Below are positions 26,734 through 35,520 of a DNA stretch of 64,000 nt, in pieces. Each line of letters begins with the position of its first letter. The first letter of the stretch is position 1. The translations under genes and the position numbers were made by a program. Source of the stretch: Hyphomicrobiales bacterium (lineage in GTDB: Bacteria; Pseudomonadota; Alphaproteobacteria; Rhizobiales; TMED25); assembly GCA_029245795.1 (NCBI GenBank), contig JAQWOP010000024.1, forward strand, positions 124,001 to 188,000, read 5' to 3'. The notes below the pieces were generated by a model, which was not told the DNA's origin, did not search any database, and saw only the letters and a list, made by a program, of their open reading frames with translations.

Positions 26734-27327
26734 TTGTTAAAAAGAAAAATTCATATTTTAGAAAGCTATGCAAATGAAAAACTCATTGCAGTTTATATTT
26801 CTATATTTGCCATAACTGAAAGTATTTTTAATCCATTTCCTGTCGAGATACTCTTAATTCCAGCAGTACTCAAATATAGAAAAAAATATATTAAAATTGC
26901 AATTCTAGCTGCATTAATGTCAACTTTTGGGGCATTAATTGGTTATATGATTGGATTTTACCTTGACGAATTAATGCTAAGCAAATTTATAGATTTATCA
27001 ATTTATCAAAGTATGTATCAAAGATATGGCTCATTAATTATTCTAATTGGCGCAATAACCCCTTTCCCTTTTAAAATAGTCACTATTGCAAGTGGTATAT
27101 TTAAAATGGATTTATTTTACTTGGTAATATATAGTTTAATTGGCAGATATCTAAGATATCAAATAATAACACTTCTTACATATCATTTGGGACCAAAAAT
27201 GATTGATCTTTATAAAAAAATCGACCAAAATACAAAATTATTTACAAAAATCTTTATTGTAATATCAATCATATTTATAGCTTTAATTATATATTATACT
27301 TATTGGACCCAAAAGAATGCCTTCTAA
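26734..27327 (+). CDS. YqaA/DedA-type membrane protein
   Basis: A 197-residue SNARE-associated (DedA-like) membrane protein. The start is TTG 26734: MLKRKIHILESYANEK followed by FAITESIFNPFPVE aligns with the start of YqaA proteins, and no ATG exists nearby. The family helix-loop motif appears as YRKKYIKIAILAALMSTFGALIGY (first half) and RYGSLIILIGAITPFPFKIVTIASG. About five hydrophobic segments. DedA-type proteins act in membrane homeostasis or lipid flipping. It overlaps dsbB by 11 bases, so the two are translationally linked. The pair may support envelope function. Confidence 0.83.
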   Translation: MLKRKIHILESYANEKLIAVYISIFAITESIFNPFPVEILLIPAVLKYRKKYIKIAILAALMSTFGALIGYMIGFYLDELMLSKFIDLSIYQSMYQRYGSLIILIGAITPFPFKIVTIASGIFKMDLFYLVIYSLIGRYLRYQIITLLTYHLGPKMIDLYKKIDQNTKLFTKIFIVISIIFIALIIYYTYWTQKNAF

Positions 27328-27811
27328 TTCATCAGTTGCAACAATAATAGGAATTTATAGTGGAATAGTATTAATTACTGTCTATTTCATGGAATTTGTT
27401 TTAGGTTATAAGCCCTGCGATCTATGTGTAATACAGAGATATCCTTATTTCACATTAGTAATCTTGAGTGTTGCATTCATTACACTCACAAAAAAGGGGA
27501 AAATTATAAATAAATTAATTCCTCCAATTGCAATTATTTCCTGTATATTTATAGGGCTATTTATCGCTATTTATCATTTTGGTATTGAAAATTACTTATG
27601 GAAAAACCTCTCTTCATGTTCTGATCAATTAATAGGTATTAATATAGATACAGATAATTTATTGTTAGATTTAGATCAAATTAAACCAAATTGTTCAGAT
27701 CCTGTTGAAATATTTAGCCTATCGCTATCTGGTTATAATATAATTTCAAATACAATAATGCTTGGCATTTCAATTTATGGCTATTTCTTTTTCAGAAGAA
27801 AATCAAATTAA
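27317..27811 (+). CDS. dsbB: Disulfide bond formation protein B
   Basis: Inner-membrane quinone reductase that reoxidises DsbA. The 164-residue protein has four membrane segments and the two periplasmic cysteine pairs of the family: Cys35-x-x-Cys38 (PCDLC) and Cys102...Cys127 (SSCSD; KPNCSD). The region QRYPYFTLVIL resembles DsbB after the first pair. It overlaps the upstream YqaA-like gene by 11 bases and the convergent esterase gene by four bases. A DsbA partner is not in the window. The cysteine-rich secreted protein at 4475-5497 is a plausible client. Confidence 0.9.
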   Translation: MPSNSSVATIIGIYSGIVLITVYFMEFVLGYKPCDLCVIQRYPYFTLVILSVAFITLTKKGKIINKLIPPIAIISCIFIGLFIAIYHFGIENYLWKNLSSCSDQLIGINIDTDNLLLDLDQIKPNCSDPVEIFSLSLSGYNIISNTIMLGISIYGYFFFRRKSN

Positions 27812-28422
27812 TCATCCTTTATTAAAACCTTTAAATATTCTACCAAATATTCTAATTCTTTGAAGCTAATACTATGAGATAAATTTTTGAAAGATTTATA
27901 ATTGAAATTAATATCTAATTTTCTGAGTTTGTTTAACGTTTGATTAAAATAATCTATTGGCAAAACATTATCATCTTCACCGTGAAGTATAAGTATATTT
28001 GGCTGATCTTTTCCTGATATATCGATGTTATCTAGTAATAAACCTGATAAGCAAATCACTAGAAATGGTTTATCAGGCATTGATAAACCAATAGATAAGG
28101 CAAGCATCCCACCTTGGCTAAAACCACAAAGAATTACATCATTGACCTCTATATCTCGTGATTTAACCTGATGAATAACAAACTCTTGGAACGCTCTGAT
28201 AGATGCACTCTTAACATCCTCACTGAATATATATTGCCTATCCTCAGATAAATGAAACCATTGAAATCCAAGAGAGTTTGCATTACAAATCTCAAATCCA
28301 TTTGGACTAATAAAATCTATATTTGGAATATTTTCCTTAATGAAAGCACCAATTGGTTCTAAATCTTTTCCGTCAGAACCATAACCATGAAATAAAATTA
28401 ATAATTTTTTTTTCTGCTTCAT
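27808..28422 (-). CDS. Alpha/beta-hydrolase, phospholipase/carboxylesterase family
   Basis: Cytosolic serine hydrolase related to carboxylesterase 2 / YpfH. The 204-residue form from ATG 28422 begins just before the oxyanion segment LLILFHGYGSDGKDL; a TTG start at 28458 is also possible. The nucleophile elbow is GFSQGGM, the acid is in the HGEDDNVLP segment, and the catalytic His is in NLSHSIS. All triad residues are present. Its substrate is unknown. It is an isolated minus-strand gene whose 3' end overlaps dsbB by four bases. Confidence 0.88.
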   Translation of the reverse strand: MKQKKKLLILFHGYGSDGKDLEPIGAFIKENIPNIDFISPNGFEICNANSLGFQWFHLSEDRQYIFSEDVKSASIRAFQEFVIHQVKSRDIEVNDVILCGFSQGGMLALSIGLSMPDKPFLVICLSGLLLDNIDISGKDQPNILILHGEDDNVLPIDYFNQTLNKLRKLDINFNYKSFKNLSHSISFKELEYLVEYLKVLIKDD

Positions 28423-28583
28423 ACTAAAATACCAATATATCTCAAAATTTATATTCAAACATTATATTAATTATGAAGATTAATAAATATCCTTAACTAA
28501 TATATATATTAATTTTTGAAATTATCTCTTTGAAATTATCTCTTTGGGTGCATATATAAAATATATATTTATGGAATAGTATT

Positions 28584-28772
28584 ATGAGCGGATTATTAAA
28601 TATTATTATTACAATTTCTGTGCTTGCAGTTGCAGTTGTTCTAGTGCTTGGATTAAGCAATATGCTAAAAAAAGGGAGCGCAAATAGATCACAAAAATTA
28701 ATGAGGTTGAGAATTATCTCACAATTTATCGCAATTGTTTTGATAATGATTTTCTTTTATTTTAACTATTAA
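28584..28772 (+). CDS. HIG1-domain-like twin transmembrane protein
   Basis: A 62-residue protein with two hydrophobic segments (about residues 5-26 and 43-61) joined by a basic loop ending in SQKLMRLRIISQF, the pattern of HIG1-domain proteins of alphaproteobacteria. Mitochondrial relatives help assemble or regulate respiratory complexes; the bacterial role is unproven. It immediately precedes the cobalamin adenosyltransferase gene, an arrangement seen repeatedly in alphaproteobacteria together with etfBA. Confidence 0.8.
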   Translation: MSGLLNIIITISVLAVAVVLVLGLSNMLKKGSANRSQKLMRLRIISQFIAIVLIMIFFYFNY

Positions 28773-28786
28773 AGGAACAAAACATA
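28773..28786 (+). promoter_or_regulatory. Ribosome binding site and ATA start codon of the adenosyltransferase
   Basis: AGGA (28773-28776) overlaps the end of the previous gene's stop region and lies seven bases before ATA (28784-28786). The homologous start codon in related proteins is ATG followed by Val, here GTC. Initiation at AUA would be discriminated against by IF3. Confidence 0.6.
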
Positions 28787-29371
28787 GTCATTTTAAACAA
28801 AATATACACTAAGACGGGAGATGATGGATCCACGGCCCTTGGCAGTGGAGAAAGAATATCAAAAAGTTCAAAAAGAGTCTGTGCATACGGCTCTGTTGAT
28901 GAACTTAATTCATTTATAGGTTTGGCAAGGTCTTTTATTGACGATAGTAAGTTAGATTTAATAGATAAAATTCTCTCAAATGTTCAAAATGATCTATTCG
29001 ATCTTGGCGCAGATCTTTGTATACCTGATAATAATAAAAATTTAAATAGCCTTAGAATAGTTGATAGTTATGTAAAAAAACTTGAAAAAAATATAGATCT
29101 ATTAAACAAAGACCTAAAACCATTAAGATCTTTTATTCTCCCGGGCGGAACAAAAATATCCTCATATTTGCATGTGGCTAGAACAATTGCTAGACGATCA
29201 GAAAGGGAAATGATAGAACTTAGTCAAATTAATGAGGAACAAATAAGTAAAGAATCTATTCAATATATTAATAGATTATCCGATTTTTTGTTTGTCGCTG
29301 CAAGATATGTAAACTTGAAACTTAAATTTGAAGATATTCTATGGGTTCCAGGTGATAATTATGAGAAGTAA
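28784..29371 (+). CDS. pduO: Cob(I)yrinic acid a,c-diamide adenosyltransferase, PduO type, with ATA start
   Basis: Makes adenosylcobalamin by transferring the adenosyl group of ATP to cob(I)alamin. From ATA 28784 the frame gives (M)VILNKIYTKTGDDGSTAL, then CAYGSVDELNSF and RSFILPGGTKISSYLHVART (ATP and cobalamin site regions); the total of about 195 residues is normal. An in-frame TAA at 28763 and the absence of ATG, GTG, TTG or CTG before TTG 28922 leave no canonical start, and TTG 28922 would remove the conserved TGDDG ATP loop. AGGA at 28773-28776 is 7 bases from ATA. The gene precedes etfB. Function is secure; the start codon is the unusual part. Confidence 0.85.
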   Translation: MVILNKIYTKTGDDGSTALGSGERISKSSKRVCAYGSVDELNSFIGLARSFIDDSKLDLIDKILSNVQNDLFDLGADLCIPDNNKNLNSLRIVDSYVKKLEKNIDLLNKDLKPLRSFILPGGTKISSYLHVARTIARRSEREMIELSQINEEQISKESIQYINRLSDFLFVAARYVNLKLKFEDILWVPGDNYEK

Positions 29372-29383
29372 CGGAGATTGATA

Positions 29384-30133
29384 ATGAAAATTCTTGTACC
29401 AGTAAAAAGAGTGGTCGATTATAATGTGAAAATTAGAGTTGATAAAGATACTAATTCTGTTGACCTAAATAACATTAAAATGTCGATGAATCCCTTCGAT
29501 GAGATAGCAGTCGAAGAGGCAATCAGGATAAAAGAAAAAGGTCAGTGTGATGAAATTGTTGTTGTTTCTCTTGGACCAGAACAATCTAAAGAAACTATAA
29601 GAAATGCTTTGGCTATGGGAGCAGATAGAGGAATTTTAATTAAAACTGAGCATTCACCGGAGCCTTTGATTGTCGCAAAAGCATTAGCTAAATTGGTTCA
29701 GCAAGATAATTATGATCTTATTATCCTCGGTAAACAGTCTATAGATGATGATTGTAATCAAACAGGTCAGATGCTTTCCGCACTGCTTAATTGTTCTGTT
29801 GGAACTTATGCATCTAAAATTGATTTTGATAATGATTCTATCATTATCACGCGTGAAATTGACGGTGGACTTCAAACTTTGAAACTTAGTAAACCATCTG
29901 TTGTGACAGCAGATCTTCGTTTAAATGTACCAAGATACGCTTCGCTACCAAATATTATGAAGGCTAAACAAAAAACAATCGATGAGTTAGATCCTCAAGA
30001 TCTAGGTATTGATATGAATCCAAAATTGGTAATTAAAAAAGTAGAAGAACCACCTAAAAGAATTGGTGGAGGAAAAGTCGAATCTATAGAGGAACTAATA
30101 GATAAACTAAAGAACGAAGCGGGAGTTATATAA
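29384..30133 (+). CDS. etfB: Electron transfer flavoprotein beta subunit
   Basis: Small subunit of the soluble FAD/AMP-containing ETF that takes electrons from acyl-CoA and other dehydrogenases. About 249 residues from ATG 29384 (CGGAG before it). It shows the N-terminal [14 protein letters not shown], the [11 protein letters not shown] segment and the AMP-binding-type [16 protein letters not shown], all typical. The stop overlaps the etfA start (TAATG at 30131-30135), so the subunits are translationally coupled. The ETF:quinone oxidoreductase partner is not in the window. Confidence 0.97.
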   Translation: MKILVPVKRVVDYNVKIRVDKDTNSVDLNNIKMSMNPFDEIAVEEAIRIKEKGQCDEIVVVSLGPEQSKETIRNALAMGADRGILIKTEHSPEPLIVAKALAKLVQQDNYDLIILGKQSIDDDCNQTGQMLSALLNCSVGTYASKIDFDNDSIIITREIDGGLQTLKLSKPSVVTADLRLNVPRYASLPNIMKAKQKTIDELDPQDLGIDMNPKLVIKKVEEPPKRIGGGKVESIEELIDKLKNEAGVI

Positions 30134-31077
30134 TGAGTGTTTTAGTCTTAGCAGAACATAATAATGATAAATTAAATGAAGCAACAAGAAAAGCTATTAC
30201 TGCAGCATGTCTTATTTCAAAACCAGTGCATGTTATTGTTGTCGGAAGTGAGTGTGAAAATGTTGCAAAAGTGACTTCAGGAATATCTGGAGTTGATAAG
30301 GTAATGCTTGCAGACGATCCAATCTATAAAAATATGTTGAGTGAAACAACTTCAGAATTATTATTAGACCTTATCAAGGATTATGATTTCTTGGTCGCAG
30401 CTGCCTCAACAAATGGCAAGAATATTCTTCCAAGAGTAGCCGCTTCCATAGATGTCAGCCAAATCTCTGAAATTATATCTGTTATTGATGATAAGACTTT
30501 CCAAAGACCAATCTATGCCGGAAATGCAATAGCTACTATCGAAACTAAGACTGAAAAGAATGTAATAACAATAAGAACAACAGCATTTGAAACTGCACCT
30601 GAATCAGACAAAAAGGCAGAAATTGAGAGAATAAATCCCAAAACAAATCCTCAATTATCTGTTTTTATTGAAGAAAAAGTTTCAAGTAGTGAAAGACCAG
30701 AATTAACCTCTGCCGGTATTATTGTATCTGGTGGGAGAGGCATGCAATCGGGTGATAATTTTAAACTACTAGAGTCTGTTGCCGATAAGCTTGGGGCAGC
30801 CGTTGGAGCTAGTAGAGCAGCTGTTGATGCTGGCTTTGTTCCTAACGAATATCAAGTAGGTCAAACTGGAAAAGTTGTGGCACCAGAATTATATATTGCA
30901 GTTGGTATATCTGGAGCAATCCAGCATCTGGCAGGAATGAAAGACTCAAAGGTTATAGTTGCTATAAATAAAGATGAAGAAGCACCAATTTTTGAAGTTG
31001 CAGATTATGGGCTAATAGCTGACCTTTTTGAAGCTGTTCCTGAATTTGATAAAGAGCTAGAAAAATTACAAAAATAG
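30133..31077 (+). CDS. etfA: Electron transfer flavoprotein alpha subunit
   Basis: Large, FAD-binding subunit of ETF. The 314-residue length is normal. The FAD signature occurs in the C-terminal part: SGGRGMQ (about residue 197), [12 protein letters not shown] and [19 protein letters not shown] followed by AIQHLAGM. The start is ATG 30133 overlapping the etfB stop. It is followed, four bases after its stop, by the 3-hydroxybutyryl-CoA dehydrogenase gene, consistent with a role in beta-oxidation or polyhydroxybutyrate-type metabolism. Confidence 0.97.
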   Translation: MSVLVLAEHNNDKLNEATRKAITAACLISKPVHVIVVGSECENVAKVTSGISGVDKVMLADDPIYKNMLSETTSELLLDLIKDYDFLVAAASTNGKNILPRVAASIDVSQISEIISVIDDKTFQRPIYAGNAIATIETKTEKNVITIRTTAFETAPESDKKAEIERINPKTNPQLSVFIEEKVSSSERPELTSAGIIVSGGRGMQSGDNFKLLESVADKLGAAVGASRAAVDAGFVPNEYQVGQTGKVVAPELYIAVGISGAIQHLAGMKDSKVIVAINKDEEAPIFEVADYGLIADLFEAVPEFDKELEKLQK

Positions 31078-31081
31078 AATA

Positions 31082-31918
31082 ATGATTAAGAGTATCGGAA
31101 TAGCTGGCACTGGTATAATGGGAACGGCCATCGGTGAAGTTAATCTGCTTAGTGGCTATAAAGTTTTATTTTATGACCCAGATAAAAAACAGCTTAGCAA
31201 ATCAAAAAACAAAATGGAAAAGAATCTATATAGAAGAAATTCTATTGAAGATTTGGGAGTTAGCGATCTCTTTAAATCCATTGATTACTCAAATGATTTA
31301 GGAATTTTAAGAGATTGCGATTTAATTATTGAATGCATAAATGAAAATGAAGTTATTAAATCAATGTTGTATAATCAAATCGAAAAAATATGTCATGACA
31401 AGTCTATTATTGCATCAAATACTTCATCTATTTCCATTGAAAGACTGTCAAAAAAATTAAAAAAACCACAAAACTTCCTTGGACTTCATTTTATGAATCC
31501 ACCACAAATAATTAAACTCGTTGAAATTATATTACACAAAAGAACATCAAAAGATGTTGAAGATGAAATTCATAAATATATCTCCAGCTTAGCAATGATC
31601 TCTATAAAATGTGCAGATCAACCAGGATTTGTAGTCAATAGGATTCTAATTCCAATGATAAATGAGGCAATATACTGTCTAGAAAATAATTTATCTGATA
31701 TAAAATCTATTGATCATGCTCTAAAAATTGGAGCAAATCATCCTATGGGCCCATTAGAATTAGCTGATTTTATTGGGCTGGATACATGCCTAAATATTTT
31801 GAGGGTTTTAGAAAATGATTTAAAAGATCCAAAATATAAACCATGCCCCTTGCTTGAAAAATATGTTAATAATGGGAAACTCGGAAGAAAAACTAAAGAA
31901 GGTTTTTATAAATATTAA
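31082..31918 (+). CDS. hbdA: 3-hydroxybutyryl-CoA dehydrogenase
   Basis: NAD(P)-dependent oxidation of 3-hydroxyacyl-CoA (short chain). The 278-residue protein has the dinucleotide motif [12 protein letters not shown] (residues 6-17) and the catalytic region with His in [10 protein letters not shown] followed by Asn at the usual spacing ([14 protein letters not shown]). The C-terminal domain contains [15 protein letters not shown]. It is the last gene of the HIG1/adenosyltransferase/etfBA run. Its end is followed by 70 bases before argH. FadB-type fusion is absent; this is the single-domain form. Confidence 0.94.
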   Translation: MIKSIGIAGTGIMGTAIGEVNLLSGYKVLFYDPDKKQLSKSKNKMEKNLYRRNSIEDLGVSDLFKSIDYSNDLGILRDCDLIIECINENEVIKSMLYNQIEKICHDKSIIASNTSSISIERLSKKLKKPQNFLGLHFMNPPQIIKLVEIILHKRTSKDVEDEIHKYISSLAMISIKCADQPGFVVNRILIPMINEAIYCLENNLSDIKSIDHALKIGANHPMGPLELADFIGLDTCLNILRVLENDLKDPKYKPCPLLEKYVNNGKLGRKTKEGFYKY

Positions 31919-31989
31919 ATAAAATATTATCTTTTTAACGACATAATTATTATAATAATACCTCAAGTTTTATTATTTATGGATGAAGT

Positions 31990-33372
31990 ATGACGAATAA
32001 AATGTGGGGTGGAAGGTTTTCATCTAAAACTGATACACTCATTGAAAAAATAAATGCATCAATTAAATTTGATTATCGTTTAGCCATGCATGATATTGAT
32101 GGTTCAATAGCTCATGTAAATATGCTAGCAGATTGTTCTATTATAAAAAAAAAAGAAGCCAAACAAATAATCCTTGGTTTAGAAGAAATTAGAAAAGAAA
32201 TACTCGAAGATAAATTTGAATATAAGATTGAACTTGAAGATATTCATATGAATATTGAAAGTAGACTTACTGAAATAATTGGTCCAGTTGCAGGAAAAAT
32301 GCACACAGCTAGATCAAGAAACGACCAAATTGCTACAGATGTGAGACTCTATTTAAATGAAACTATAAATGAAATTATAGTTTTAATTAAAGATTTACAG
32401 AAAGATCTATCTCAAAAAGCTTTATCTAATTTTGATACCATAATGCCAGGTTATACTCACCTTCAGATTGCTCAGCCAATTACATTTGGACATCATTTAT
32501 TATCCTATGTTGAGTTATTTAATAGAGATAAGTTAAGATTCCTCGACTCCTTAGAAAGACTGGATGAATGCCCACTTGGTGCCGCTGCCTTAGCTGGAAC
32601 ATCCTATCCAATTGACAGATTCCTATCCTCAAAAGCATTAGGCTTTAGCAAACCAATGGCAAATTCCCTAGATGCCGTGTCATCAAGAGATATGCTTTTA
32701 GAAACATTATCAAATTTAAGTATCTTATCTGTGAATTTATCTAGGCTAGCAGAAGAAATTATACTATGGGTCTCATCAGAGTTTAATTTTGTTTGTTTAT
32801 CAGACAATCTAACAACAGGCTCATCCATTATGCCTCAAAAGCGTAATCCTGACGGAGCAGAGCTAATACGATCAAAAGCAGGACGTGTAATTGGATCTTT
32901 GAATACTCTTTTCATAGTCTTAAAAGGTCTCCCTTTAGCTTATAGCAAAGATTTACAGGAAGACAAAGAACCTCTTTTCGACGCAATTGATAGCGTTAAC
33001 TTATCACTTAAGGTTATGACGATTATAATAAAAGATATTCAACCAAATAAAGATATAATGCTGCAAGCAGCAAAAAAAGGGTTTGCAATTGCAACTGATA
33101 TTGCAGATATTTTAGTCCAAGAACTAAATATTCCCTTTAGAGAGTCGCATAAAATTGTTGGTTCAATTGTAGCATATGCCGAGAAGAGAAATAAAAATCT
33201 TGAGGAATTAGATATCGCTGATTACAAAGAGCTTGATCAGAGAATTACAATAGATCTAGTAAATAAGATTTCATTTGATACTATAATTCATAATAAACTA
33301 TCTTTTGGAGGTACATCCCCTCAAAATGTTAATAAAGAAGCAAAAAAATGGTTAAAGAGATTAAATGTCTAG
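31990..33372 (+). CDS. argH: Argininosuccinate lyase
   Basis: Last step of arginine biosynthesis: cleaves argininosuccinate to arginine and fumarate. The 460-residue length is normal for the fumarase/aspartase superfamily. The N-terminal MTNKMWGGRFSSKTDTL, the substrate-binding TARSRNDQIATD (about residues 106-117) and the superfamily signature GSSIMPQKRNPD (about residue 278) are intact. ATG 31990. It is followed directly by the small lipoprotein gene and lysA, a conserved alphaproteobacterial order. Confidence 0.98.
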   Translation: MTNKMWGGRFSSKTDTLIEKINASIKFDYRLAMHDIDGSIAHVNMLADCSIIKKKEAKQIILGLEEIRKEILEDKFEYKIELEDIHMNIESRLTEIIGPVAGKMHTARSRNDQIATDVRLYLNETINEIIVLIKDLQKDLSQKALSNFDTIMPGYTHLQIAQPITFGHHLLSYVELFNRDKLRFLDSLERLDECPLGAAALAGTSYPIDRFLSSKALGFSKPMANSLDAVSSRDMLLETLSNLSILSVNLSRLAEEIILWVSSEFNFVCLSDNLTTGSSIMPQKRNPDGAELIRSKAGRVIGSLNTLFIVLKGLPLAYSKDLQEDKEPLFDAIDSVNLSLKVMTIIIKDIQPNKDIMLQAAKKGFAIATDIADILVQELNIPFRESHKIVGSIVAYAEKRNKNLEELDIADYKELDQRITIDLVNKISFDTIIHNKLSFGGTSPQNVNKEAKKWLKRLNV

Positions 33373-33373
33373 T

Positions 33374-33526
33374 ATGAATAAAATATTGCCAAAGAATATA
33401 GTTTTAAGATTTATATTAATATTGTTAATTTCATTCATACTCTCATCATGTGGAGTAAAAGGTGATATTGAATTAGATCAAGAACCTAGTTTAAATAAAC
33501 CTACTATTTTTGATAAATTGATTTAA
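33374..33526 (+). CDS. lptM: LptM-like small outer-membrane lipoprotein
   Basis: A 50-residue protein starting at ATG 33374, just after the argH stop (an in-frame ATG at 33365 overlaps argH). The basic start is followed by a hydrophobic stretch (VLRFILILLISFIL) and a lipobox ending in LSSCG, so lipidation at Cys29 is expected. The mature part is about 22 residues. Position between argH and lysA and length match the LptM/YifL family, which helps the LptD translocon mature. The lptCAB genes are 28 kb away in this window. The assignment rests on position and lipobox because the mature part is too short for motif evidence. Confidence 0.75.
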   Translation: MNKILPKNIVLRFILILLISFILSSCGVKGDIELDQEPSLNKPTIFDKLI

Positions 33527-33572
33527 AATTAATATAGTTACAGTATATTTTAGATTAATGAGATAACCAAAT

Positions 33573-34829
33573 ATGACTTCAATTGAATATAAAAACAATC
33601 AATTACATATTGAAAAGTTGAATATACAAGAAATAACTAATTCAAATCAGACCCCTTTCTATTGTTATTCTGCAAGCTATATTGAAAATCAATATGATGA
33701 ACTTCATTCAGCATTTGATATGGATATTAAAATATTCTATGCAATGAAAGCTAATTCAAACCTTTCAATAATAAAATTACTATTAAATAAAGGGTCTGGG
33801 ATCGATGTAGTTTCAGGAGGTGAGATTCAACGATCAATAAGTGCTGGAGCAAAAGGTAAAGATATTATTTATTCTGGAATAGGTAAAACAGATGAAGAAT
33901 TGAAGTACGCAATTGAGTCAAAAATCCATTGTATTAATATTGAATCACAATCCGAACTAATTAGAATAAATGATTTATCAAAATCTCTTGGAGTTAAGCA
34001 AAATATAGCAATTAGGATAAATCCTGATGTTGATGCAAAAACACATATTAAAATAACTACCGGAAAAGCAGAAAATAAATTTGGTATTGAATTTGATTAT
34101 GCAAAGAGTATGTATAACATTGCTTCAGATCTTAAAAATATAAATATTTCAGGTATTTCGGTTCATATAGGTAGCCAAATCACTAGCCTTAAACCTTTTA
34201 AAAAAGCCTACACGATTATATATGATATGATTGAAGATCTAAGGAATAATGGGCATAAAATTGATCACGTAGACCTTGGAGGAGGTCTTGGAGTATCATA
34301 TTCTGCAGAAGAAAATATTCCAACTTTCAAAGAATATGCAAATCTTATCCAGAGTATATTTGGTAATTCAAATATAAAAGTTTATATTGAGCCTGGCAGA
34401 CTTATGGTTGCAAATAGTGGTCTACTTATTACAAAAGTTATAGATATAAAAACAACAACACAAAAAACTTTTATTATTGTTGATGCAGGTATGAATGATT
34501 TCATAAGACCAACTCTTTACGGTTCTTACCATGAAATATTGCCAGTAAAAAATAACCTTGGTACATCAAATAAAATTTATGACATAGTTGGTCCAATATG
34601 TGAAACAGGAGACTATTTTGCAAAGAATAGAAAGATGAATTCTGTAAAAATTGGGAGTCTTATTGCAATCAAATCCGTTGGGGCTTATGGTTCTGTCCAG
34701 TCTTCTAATTATAATTCTAGACCCCAAATAGCAGAAATATTAGTAAAAGACGATAAATATGAAATCATCAGGGATAGAGTAGAAGTGAAAGATCTTATAA
34801 AACAAGAAAAGATAGCTACTTGGTTATGA
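33573..34829 (+). CDS. lysA: Diaminopimelate decarboxylase
   Basis: PLP enzyme making L-lysine from meso-diaminopimelate. The 418-residue protein has the PLP lysine in KIFYAMKANSN (about residues 50-60), the glycine-rich phosphate-binding stretch HVDLGGGLGVSY, IYIEPGRL-type EPGR (VYIEPGRLMVA) and the C-terminal catalytic Cys in GPICETGDYFA. All are consistent with activity. It follows lptM by about 45 bases. The ftsE gene begins 7 bases after its stop. Confidence 0.97.
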   Translation: MTSIEYKNNQLHIEKLNIQEITNSNQTPFYCYSASYIENQYDELHSAFDMDIKIFYAMKANSNLSIIKLLLNKGSGIDVVSGGEIQRSISAGAKGKDIIYSGIGKTDEELKYAIESKIHCINIESQSELIRINDLSKSLGVKQNIAIRINPDVDAKTHIKITTGKAENKFGIEFDYAKSMYNIASDLKNINISGISVHIGSQITSLKPFKKAYTIIYDMIEDLRNNGHKIDHVDLGGGLGVSYSAEENIPTFKEYANLIQSIFGNSNIKVYIEPGRLMVANSGLLITKVIDIKTTTQKTFIIVDAGMNDFIRPTLYGSYHEILPVKNNLGTSNKIYDIVGPICETGDYFAKNRKMNSVKIGSLIAIKSVGAYGSVQSSNYNSRPQIAEILVKDDKYEIIRDRVEVKDLIKQEKIATWL

Positions 34830-34836
34830 TTTTGAG

Positions 34837-35520
34837 ATGAAAATTTATAACAGTCTCATAAAATTAGAAAATGTTTACCATAGATATAGTATTACTAGGG
34901 ATATCTTTAATGATATATCTATAGATATTAATGAAGGTGGTTTTTATTTTATTACTGGATCATCCGGCTCTGGAAAAACTACTCTATTAAAATTAATATC
35001 GTCTTCGCTCAAACCAAGTAAAGGTAATATTCTATTTCTTGGTCAAAAAATGAATGATATTCAAAAAAAGGATCTTTATAAAATAAAGAGGCAAATAGGA
35101 TTTGTATTCCAAGATTTCAGATTACTTCCTCATTTAACAACATATGAAAATGTTGCATTACCGTTAAGGATTCAAAATAAAAATGAAAAAGATTATAAAA
35201 AAGATGTTGTGGAATTATTAAGTTGGGTAAATCTTGAGCATTGCATCCATTCTTATCCAAATTATCTATCTGGAGGAGAGCAGCAAAGAGCCGCCATAGC
35301 GAGAGCGGTCATATCTTCACCAAAAATTATTTTAGCAGATGAACCAACAGGTAATGTTGATCAAACAAATTCATCAAAGATTCTAACCTTATTTCAAGAA
35401 ATGAATAAGTTGGGAACAACAATTATTATCGCAACACATGATGAAAAATTATTATCAGAAATTAATGCCCCTATTATCGAAATCATCGATCAAAAAATTA
35501 ACATAAATAATAGAAAATGA
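34837..35520 (+). CDS. ftsE: Cell-division ABC ATPase FtsE
   Basis: Cytosolic ATPase that drives FtsX to regulate cell-wall hydrolysis at the division site. The 227-residue length is normal. Walker A is GSSGSGKTTLLK (about residues 41-52), the signature is LSGGEQQRAAIARA and Walker B is IILADEPTGNVD. The start GTG/ATG choice is simple: ATG 34837. The 3' end overlaps ftsX by four bases (ATGA), so the pair is translationally coupled. It is more similar in motif to FtsE than to LolD, and its partner confirms that. Confidence 0.93.
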   Translation: MKIYNSLIKLENVYHRYSITRDIFNDISIDINEGGFYFITGSSGSGKTTLLKLISSSLKPSKGNILFLGQKMNDIQKKDLYKIKRQIGFVFQDFRLLPHLTTYENVALPLRIQNKNEKDYKKDVVELLSWVNLEHCIHSYPNYLSGGEQQRAAIARAVISSPKIILADEPTGNVDQTNSSKILTLFQEMNKLGTTIIIATHDEKLLSEINAPIIEIIDQKININNRK

